From assembly GCA_965153455.1 (NCBI GenBank), contig OZ234497.1, forward strand, positions 7,316,001 to 7,380,000: 64,000 nt of DNA. Direction: 5' to 3'. The notes beneath the pieces are model-generated. The model searched no databases, was not told the origin of the DNA, and was given only the letters and a program-made list of their open reading frames with translations. How positions within the stretch are numbered: the stretch's first letter is position 1; each line of letters opens with the position of its first letter. The position numbers and the translations under genes were made by a program. This stretch comes from Sphagnum compactum. Its lineage: Eukaryota > Bryophyta > Sphagnopsida > Sphagnales. Shown piece after piece: positions 55,797-64,000 of the stretch.

Positions 55797-56783
55797 GAAA
55801 GACATCATCATGAATTAAATAGGTTGCCTAAAAAATGTGATTATTTAATACAAAAATGGCGAGTTGTTTTAAAAAAAAATTAGAAGCAAAAGTGGTTGGC
55901 GAGTTTTTAACATTTGATGTTTTTTGGTAATGCGTTTGTGTTTTGTGTTTATAATGTGTTTCGCAACATGATTGAGGAAAGCACAATTGAGAGTTTGCAA
56001 TGAATTACAAGGGAAGAATTATAAGCACAAAATTGAGATGCAAAAAGAGAATGATTGCAAAAACCTAAATGAAAGAGGTATGCGAGAAAAATTATCGAAT
56101 GACGAATGCAAGAAGAATTGGAGTGACAAGTAGGAAGGCAATGTACAACATTCCGCCATTGGTAACGATTTCACCATTATAATCATCATTGTCATCAGAA
56201 TGTGAAGAAGGAAATTTTTTTTGAAGTAGGGATCAGTGCAACATTTCAATTTGCAAAAAGACATTCAAGAATCATTATGGTTAGTATTGGAGCATTTGAA
56301 GAAAGGCATTTTCAGTAGAAGATTAATTAGGAGTGTTGATAGAATCGGTTGCAATAATAGAAAAATTGGTGGTGATTCCAAAATTAAGTGAAAAAAAGGA
56401 TAAAGAGAGGATCAATGAAACACAATAATTAACTATAAACACACGAGAAATTTAAAAAGTCACTGAAATTACATCTGAAATGACGCAAGCACAAAAGGTA
56501 GGTCAATAATCAATGTTTACCACACCATTTCAACTAGGTTTGAAACATTCACCAAAATCTACGAGTGAAGAAGGAAGAAGAAAAAATCTTTGGGTAATGG
56601 ATAAAAAAACTTGAAGACATTGAAGGATTAGGATCCCATATGCTAGAAGGATGTTTTTTACCCCAACCAATAGAATTACTCAAAATAGGTTGAAAGAATA
56701 TGGAAAATAAAAAAGAAACATTTGGGCTAGTAAATAAAGTTTAGTTACGTTGATGGACATTGAAAGGAAGGAACTAGACCATG
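55797..56783. other. Probable retroelement 3' region
   Basis: Fragmentary frames continue for about 900 bp, including YARRMFFTPTNRITQNRLK near 56640-56695, broken by stops. No named domain is visible. It is probably more of the same decayed element. Confidence 0.35.
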
Positions 56784-57640
56784 GATGACGCGCTCCTTGG
56801 TCCCGGGGTGAACCCACTTGGGGGTTCACCAATGTGAAGTTGCGGAAAGTTGGGACCGAAGGGCACGTTCCCGATTTCCAACTCTAGAAAGGGGTAGAGG
56901 GTCGAGTTGGAAGCCCCGGGATTAGACTAGGAAGAGGGACTAGCTTAGCTTGTGTGAATCTACATCCAAAAACCAACCACGGGAGGTTAGTTTAGCATTT
57001 GGGACACCCTTAGGTGTTGGAACAAGCCACGGGCATTTGGACACACAAGACTCACGACGGCCCAGACTCGGGGGAAGCCACCACCTTCCCCCTTATAGTA
57101 TTCTCTGCAGCTCGCCATGGAGGCTACATCCAAATGGCACATTTTGTTGGGACTCCCGAAATGGAGTCCCGAAATTGTCCCGGCGGGACTCCCGGAATTT
57201 TGAACGGCCATAACTCCCGACCGCAGAGTTCGATTGCGACGAAGTCTGAACCAAAGTTGTAGCCCTCATCGAGATCTTTCCAACGCCATGTCGCACTCCC
57301 AAATCGGATGTCGGGAAGAGGTCGATTCCCGACTTTTAGTGGTTGGGAGTCAAATTGCCAGTTTGACTCCCGGCCCTTCTTTTGCCCATAACTTGAGCGG
57401 CAGATGTCCGAATGGCCAATGCGAGGCCATTTTCGATATCTACGTTTCAAGACCTTTTCAATGACACCAAGAACATTCCAATGCGAGGTGTTTTGGGCCT
57501 TGCTGTCGAGCTCTAAACATTCGGGAGTCCCAAAGGACTCCAAATCCCCAACTTTTCCAAGTGTTGGGCTTCACCCCCACACTTGGCCAAAGTGGGGTTG
57601 CGACAATGGATCTCTTGTGCAATTTCTAAACACATTTGTG
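56784..57640. repeat. GC-rich island in the AT-rich desert, possible LTR fragment
   Basis: This segment is abruptly rich in GC compared with both flanks. It contains repeated phrases such as GGGACTCCCG(G/A)AA, GCCCATAACTTGAGCGGC versus GGCCATAACTCCCGACCGC, and TTGCGACGAAG. Such phrases are common in plant Gypsy LTRs and leader regions. Open frames on both strands are motif-free. Origin from a recently inserted element of different composition is the simplest reading. Its boundaries are approximate. Confidence 0.5.
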
Positions 57641-59760
57641 ATGAAAGGATCTAAGATCTTTTTGGAGAAAAAAGGGATAATGTATGTGATAAGCAAATAG
57701 ATTATGATTGATGCACTCGGAATATGTCAGACTAGGTACATTGAGGTTCCAAAGGGATAGGTGAACAAATTGGTGGTGGAAAAATTGTTGTACAACTATC
57801 TATCAAGCCACCATACACAAATGGAGATCAATGGAATGTAAAGAAATGCAAAACATTATTTAACATAAGATACCAAGTTGTGATATCTATGGTATACCAA
57901 AGAGAAAATAGTTAATTATATGAGCAACATGAATGCACTTACATTCTTGAAGGTGGAGGAAGGGATTGAAGTGGATTGGACACATATTATGTTCAATAAT
58001 CTATGCAGTGAATTGGACAGATGGACAAAAATGCAGAAGAATTTGTAGCTAGAAGGAAATCATGAGGATGAGAAAGAAACATGTCATTTGGCGATGGTTC
58101 TAAAGAGGTTTCAATATATGTTTTAGGGGGAATTTGTAGGTAGAAAAAAAAAGCAGCAAAAACCCATTTTCTAAAAAAAGGATAATAAAGGAATTACAAA
58201 ATGTTCTAGATAATAGGAAGGGAGTTTTGATGATATCCCCACGAACCATGGGAAAAAGGACATATAAATCTGACATTGGGGAATCATTGGAACAAAGAAG
58301 GAAATTATGGGAAATTGCATCAAACAAGTTATAACGAACACAATTTTCTCATAGTGTACCCATCTTGAAACTAATAATAGCCATGGCTTGAAACATCTAT
58401 ATGGTTTTATTGCCTTCCATGACTTTAGTTGTTAGATCATCCACAAATCTTGGTGTGAGATTTTGTGGTGTCTCTTACTTAGATCCCTCCCTTGATGATA
58501 CCACCTTATCCTTCATCTACAATTCCTAGACAACCTTCAAAGACCTTGAAAGATATCGTAGTTGATTATGTGATTCAAAAATTGTAGCTAATCTATGAGC
58601 ATTAAGTGATAATTTTGTGAAAACCACTTGTGGTACCCGAGACTACATTTGTGGTTGTTATTGATGTTGTTGTTATTGTTGATTTATTTATCCTTGTAAT
58701 GTATGTACATATAATACATCGTCATCATGCATTCCATCTATGTATGAAAATCATACAACTCATCCACTTCATCTCACTATGCATGTTGATGTTGTATTTT
58801 GATTGTTACTTCAAGTTGTGATTTCTACTCCTTTCACACTTCATTTATTTTAGTTGTTATTTCCTTTTTTTCTTTTGTCATGTGTTAGTTTCCTTTTGTG
58901 GTTTAGAAGGAACATGTCTTATAACCTTTTCTATAACTATAACTCCACGTGGTTTCGCACCCCCCTCATCAATTTTTGAGGTTGAAAAGGATCCAATGCA
59001 ACTAAATTACAACTAAAAAATGTTTAATACAACTAGATTATAACTAGATAGACAAGTTGCAATGGATATGATTTTCTCATAGTGGTAATTTGGGTTTAGA
59101 AGTGAAATCATTAAAAACCATATTAACCACAATAAAAGGAGATAAATATATATTGTTTCAATAGATACAAAATGAACAAACAACACATGAAAAATACAAA
59201 ATGTAGATGAGTGGTTCGAAAGAACAAAAAACAAAAAACATTTTCAGATTTCATTTATAGAATTTTAGATAGTTCGGAACCTTTTAATCCAATAAAGAAA
59301 GCAAGGGACGTTGAGTACAATGGAATGGCATATGATAAATAAGAAGAACCATAGATTCTTAGAGGGGGAGAACAAGATCATGAGTATGAAGGATCTAAAG
59401 TGTAGGAAAAGAAAATTCTTGAAGAAAGGATTGAATTGTAAGCTCATGACACTGGAACATAAATGGAGTCAATTAAAAGCAAAGATCAAGTAGCATAACA
59501 TGTAGTATCCAAGGGGTAGAAATAGGTAAAAACAGAACCACAAAATGATGTCACAAATTTGAACGATGAAATGAAAATCACAATTCTTCAAGTAAATGTA
59601 GTCATGCCAATAGGAATGGGAGCAATTGAGGTTATAACGAGAGCATAAATAGAGGTGCAGATGGACATGTTAGCAATTTAGAATGAAAAAGGAACGACCA
59701 TAAATGGTTGACATAGTGAACTTTAGGACAATTCTTTTAATTTACTATAATAAGGATTTT
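57641..59760. other. AT-rich region with gag-like debris
   Basis: Near 57925-58050 there is a short frame with a Trp/Asp-rich helical segment (KVEEGIEVDWTHIMFNN). The Lys-rich frame at 59311-59493 may be retroelement-derived coiled coil. Neither can be assigned. No host gene was seen. Confidence 0.35.
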
Positions 59761-59772
59761 GAAGACAAAATC

Positions 59773-59797
59773 CAAAGTAGAGGGAGGGTAATGTTAC
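59773..59797 (+). other. Candidate polypurine tract and LTR start
   Basis: A purine run AGTAGAGGGAGGGTAA is followed by TGTTACC. This is the usual order of polypurine tract then 5'-TG of a 3' LTR in plant Gypsy elements. It lies downstream of the integrase relic. No matching second LTR was found by eye. Confidence 0.4.
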
Positions 59798-59799
59798 CA

Positions 59800-61200
59800 A
59801 GTGTATGACTAAAATTTAATAAGAAAAGATTAAGACATTTACTTAGTTTTGATTTTCAAATTACGTTTGGAAGGAAAGGATTTAGGATTTAGTTCTTGAT
59901 TGAGATGAAGGTTGAAGTTTTACACACACACACAAACTTATAAAGTTGTTGGAAAATAATGATACAGGCACAATATGAAGTTTTAAAGTTTTGTTGGGTG
60001 ATGAACCATAGATTTTCATGTTTTCATTTCTGATTTTTATACTACATATGTTAGATATTTTAATTATGATTAAAAAAACAATAACATGTTGGTGAGGAAA
60101 CAATGAGTAAACTTGAATTTGTTGTGTTCTATAATAATTAAAATCTAGTCATAAATTTTTTATATCAAGAATAATCCAAAAATTGGGAAATAATGAAACA
60201 ATAACAATGTTGAGATGAATGTGTGAATACAATTTGAAAATTAACTTCAATGGTTTGGGACAATAGTTTGTATGTGAATTAAGTGCAATTGTGTTCATAA
60301 TACGTAGTGTTTGTTAGTAGGTAGAGAACAAATTAAAGATTGAAATTTGCACCTACTAGCTATCTTTTACTACATTAATATAAAAATACTGAAACAATCT
60401 TGAAAATGTTATGAATCAAATGAATCTATGAATATGTTGTAAGGGTTGCAACTTTCTTTCAAGGTGTGTCATCAATTGAATTAAATGCACATGAAGATGA
60501 GTGGCTTGTTGGTATAAACTTTTTACAAGAATGAAAAACGACAGAAAAGGGAAGAAGAAAAAATAAGTGATATAATTTGTGAACAATAATATTTGCAACT
60601 TGGATGCAAATTGAAAAAGGCAAGATTTTTTAAACCATAAAAGTTGATCACAACAATTTTGATTTGTTTCAATTGTAAAATGTTCACATTTTTTATGTTG
60701 TTGAAACATGTTCAAAGCTTGGCTCTTGATTTCAAATTTGGTATTATTCAAATATTTAATATTTTGGTTAAATTAATTGCATGTGAACCAAAAATCACAT
60801 GTCTCTCAACCTACTATCACTATGTATCATACAAAAGTCTTGAAAATGTTAAAATTCCTTTATATATGATTCACATTCAAGAGCATTTGTTGTTCAATTT
60901 TTCATTCAACAATTATAGTTTAAACTTAATGATCAATTTAAATAATACATTATTTGTATTTTGAGAGATAAATATTAAAAAATAATTTGACTTACACTTT
61001 ATGTCTTAAATTTTAACATCTTTTTTCATATGATAACCACATTGTTTTAGATTTACATTATTTTACATGGCCATATGAAATCATAGAATTGTATTTAATT
61101 TTACATGACCGTTTAAAACCATATAAATATATTTATTTTGACACTTACACTATTTTAAACGACATATAATAAAATTTTACGATTTTATATTTACATGTTT
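59800..61200. other. AT-rich region, no gene seen
   Basis: Low-GC noncoding DNA with no coding motif, RNA gene or clear repeat. Confidence 0.5.
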
Positions 61201-61211
61201 TGTGTTTTACA

Positions 61212-61268
61212 TTTACACGAAGTGTAAATAAATTTCAGTATGAAATTTACATTTACACAGCGTGTAAA
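61212..61268. promoter_or_regulatory. Pair of TTTACAC-n3-GTGTAAA palindromes
   Basis: Positions 61212-61228 and 61252-61268 each read TTTACAC, three bases, GTGTAAA. Their starts are 40 bp apart, about four helical turns. They sit at the border between the AT-rich desert and the GC-richer RPT4 upstream region. They could be dimeric factor sites or part of a small repeat. Confidence 0.5.
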
Positions 61269-61269
61269 A

Positions 61270-61941
61270 CTCACATCATTTACACACACAACATTGGTTT
61301 GTCAATTGATCATCAATCGTAGGGCGATTGATGGACGAACGGACGTGCTTTCGCTCGTAGTAGGGTGAACGAACAGACATCCTTTCACTCGTACGAGGAC
61401 GAACGGACCAGCCGATCGAGCGAACTACGACGTCTTCGTCGATCGTGATTTGGCAACCTTCTTGTGCACTTGCTTGCCGTGGGCGTTGCGGCGTCCCTTG
61501 TCGAAGACCGAAACAGAGCGCGGCCTCCCGCTTGGGAGCTGCGGGGACGACGACTAGGGCAAAAGGAGAAACTGGCAAGGGCACAGAGAGAAGAGAAAAG
61601 GAAGGAGGAGCCACTTTCGTAGCTCTGGGAGAAAAAGGGGCAAAAGCGAACAGCAGCTCAGAAGACGATCATTGTCTTTTTTCCAAGGGGAGGGAGGAGT
61701 ATCAAGGGGAGAAGAAAGAAAGAAAGAAAGAAAGAGAAAAGTGGAAGAAGAGGAGGAAGGAAAACAACAGGTCTGGAGAACAACTTCATCATTTCTCACT
61801 ACTCATTCAGTTTGCCCTCGCAAGAGTTATCAGAGCTCTTGTTTTGTTTGGATTAGGTTAGAGTTTCGGAGTTTGGTAACAGGGTTGTGGTGGATTTGGG
61901 GTTCCAAAGACACAGTCTATTTTTATTTTATTTTTGGGGTG

Positions 61942-61976
<35 letters not shown>

Positions 61977-62589
61977 CTATGGATCGTTGTTGTCAGCTTC
62001 TCCTTTCCCCGCTGGTTTCATTTTCCTTATCCGTTTTCCATGTGTTAGGGTTTCTGTTTCAATTTTTCTTCTTCTGTATTTCTGTTTCTTTCTTGTGGAC
62101 TGCATGCTTTTGTTGGATTTTGAGATGCTGGTGCACCGATTTGCTATGAGCTGGTTGGTGCTCACTTTCTTTCTTTCGAGGGTTATCACTCATATGGTTC
62201 GGGGTGCTTTCCTTGTGGACAGATCCTGTTTTTTTCCGGGGTTTGCAGATGAGCATCTGGATTTCGAGTTTCTTACCTGCCGATTTGTGATTTCTACTCC
62301 CTGTTGAAAGGTATGATGACAGTGATCTGTTTTCACTGACAATGAGCCCTCTCCATTCCCAACAGTACTTCCCTTCCGAGACCTTGTTTCATGATCTGCA
62401 GTCCTTGACTATCTTTCTTGAGCTTCTCGAGACAATGGTTTTCATAGTGCAAAGATTGCTGAATGCAAATCTGCTTACAGTATGTGAGCCATGGAACCTC
62501 CTCATTACTGGTATGACTAACAAGCATGGCTTTTGTTTTTCCAGAGCAATTGAAGAAGCTGAAGCATTCAGGCTCTTACACAGGTGGAG
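61270..62589 (+). promoter_or_regulatory. Promoter and 5' UTR region of RPT4, with UTR intron
   Basis: GC content rises sharply here. The region holds short repeated blocks (GAACGGACG, CTTTCGCTCGTA) near 61335-61410, a GAAA/AGAA run at about 61710-61745 and a CT microsatellite at about 61946-61974. TTACACAG before GTGGAG at about 62576-62584 looks like a 3' splice site just ahead of the start codon, implying an intron in the 5' UTR. Confidence 0.6.
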
Positions 62590-64000
62590 ATGGCTGAGGG
62601 AGATGCAGCCCGAGCAGAATATAGACGCAAACTCCTTCAGCACAAGGAGTTAGAGTCAAGACTGAGAACCTGTGAGTGACCAGATTCAGAGAAACCAGTC
62701 TAGGGTTAGTGAACATGGAAACTAAAGTCCTTATCTAAATGTCAGTCTAAGACTTTCAAGCCCTGGCTGTATTTGTTACAAAATTGCTATTTTGTTTGAT
62801 GTTTGTCAGTGTTCTTGGTCCCCATGAAGCTCATCCTGCTAGATTGTTCTAAAAGCTAAGTTTTGTTGTGTTTCAAATCCGCCTCTTTGAGACTGATGCT
62901 GCACAATTCACTTGCATCTATTATTCTATGACAGCATGATCAGCACTGTTCATATGTGACTGGTTTCTCGTAGGTTGATAGTTATTATATGTGTTGGTAG
63001 CATGAAATGCAACAGGAGATTGCTACAGATTATGTCTCCAGGGTACTGAGTAGAGACTTGTTTCAGTGCGAGAGAATGTGAAGCAAGACAGGAAGGAGTT
63101 TGATAAAACTGAAGACGACTTAAAGGCACTACAGAGTGTGGGACAGATCATTGGCGAAGTCCTGCGACAATTAGACAGTGAGAGGCGTAAGTCTACTTTC
63201 TCTTGGAGATGATGACTGTTTTTGTTATTGAGGAGGTCAGTAATCAGCAGCAGATAAAAAATAGGGGGGCAATCATTGAGGGGTGCAGGCAGGAGTGTAT
63301 TCCTGGTCCATTAATTTACTGCACATTGAAAGAAGAAGGGCAAACTCTTTCCTTTCAATTGTGCAATGAACATCTTGGGTCTATGACAATTAAAAGCTTT
63401 TGATCGAACCAATTTTGATCAATCAATTGAAGAGAAATCCTAGCACATTTGGCTTTGAACGCAATAATGACTTCCAGCCCTGCTAGGGTGTGTAAATAAT
63501 CTTGGTTGTTCTATTTTATGGGAACTGTAGAAGTTTGTGGACTGACTTTTTTGGCTCACAGTGATAGTGAAGGCAAGCAGTGGTCCTCGGTATGTTGTTG
63601 GCTGCCGCAACAAGGTGGACAAGGAGAAGCTGGTTGCTGGCACAAGAGTAGCACTTGACATGACCACTCTCACCATCATGCGAGCTCTTCCAAGAGAGGT
63701 GATTTCCTGTGTCTCAGACTGCCCCTTCTCATCATTCAATCACTGTACACCTTTGGAGGCAATCTCAGAATGTTTGGTCTCATAGACCTCAAGAATACTT
63801 CATTTCTGTTCAATAGATCCAATTTGCTCTGACCCATTTTTACTGTTTGTTGTGTTTAGGTTGACCCAGTTGTGTACAATATGCTTCATGAGGACCCTGG
63901 GAATGTGAGCTACTCAGCTGTTGGAGGGCTGAGTGACCAGATTCGGGAACTGAGAGAGTCCATTGAGTTGCCCCTAATGAATCCTGAACTCTTCATGCGT
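62590..64000 (+). CDS. RPT4: 26S proteasome regulatory ATPase RPT4 (subunit 10B), 5' part
   Basis: Exons 62590-62671, 63067-63186, 63562-63698 and 63860 to the window end give 160 codons with all phases closed. The protein begins [20 protein letters not shown], then the N-terminal coiled coil ([26 protein letters not shown]), the OB-fold entry ([40 protein letters not shown]) and the start of the AAA module ([30 protein letters not shown]). These match plant RPT4 almost residue for residue from memory. RPT4 is one of six ATPases of the 19S base that unfold substrates for the 20S core. Walker A and B lie beyond the window. The leader before EYRRKLL is slightly shorter than in Arabidopsis RPT4. 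Confidence 0.97.

Noticed and set aside
57124-57543. 139-codon minus-strand open frame in the GC-rich island
   Set aside because: Overlapping frames are open on both strands because of high GC; the translation shows no domain. Treated as repeat DNA.
61672-62307. 211-codon open frame before RPT4
   Set aside because: It consists of Lys/Glu and Leu/Ser runs from GAAA and CT repeats and lies in the RPT4 5' UTR region; no domain.

Overview
This window is nuclear DNA of a land plant, read by eye with no database search. Its genes have many short introns with plant-type GT..AG borders. They encode a plant cell-wall acetylation protein (RWA family), a plant PICKLE-related CHD3 remodeler (CHR4 type) and the proteasome ATPase RPT4. 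A decayed pentatricopeptide-repeat (PPR) gene lies between two of them, and its repeat wording resembles the large PPR families of ferns and lycophytes. I therefore favour a seed-free vascular plant, probably a fern, but this is inference only. No tRNA, rRNA or CRISPR array was seen.

Layout. (1) About 1.16-5.31 kb, minus strand: a complete 11-exon, two-BRCT protein of about 530 aa. One of its introns looks like a minor-spliceosome (U12) AT-AC intron. (2) 5.3-14.7 kb: promoter DNA, then an AT-rich desert with a minisatellite, two foldbacks and microsatellites. (3) 14.71-19.71 kb, plus strand: RWA, 16 exons, about 545 aa. (4) 20.7-22.6 kb: a perfect 71-bp tandem duplication and the PPR pseudogene. 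(5) 24.29-37.05 kb, minus strand: a 20-exon CHD3-type remodeler of about 3,145 aa. Its order is PWWP, PHD, atypical PHD, two chromodomains, SNF2 motor, helicase C, Myb/SANT-like motif, with a long low-complexity tail. (6) 37-42 kb: its upstream region, rich in microsatellites. (7) 42-61 kb: a second AT-rich desert with relics of a Ty3/Gypsy element, a DDE transposase and an ABCG/PDR transporter fragment, a strand-switching A/T-rich repeat field and one GC-rich island. (8) 62.59-64.0 kb, plus strand: the 5' part of RPT4, cut by the window end.

The four genes are separate transcription units and form no operon or pathway. Three act in core nuclear or proteolytic housekeeping (probable DNA-damage BRCT protein, chromatin remodeling, 26S proteasome) and one in Golgi wall-polysaccharide acetylation. 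I joined exons by hand. For each gene every splice phase closes and no internal stop remains, which is the main support for the models. The observation I most recommend checking is the N-terminal PWWP module on the PICKLE-related remodeler.
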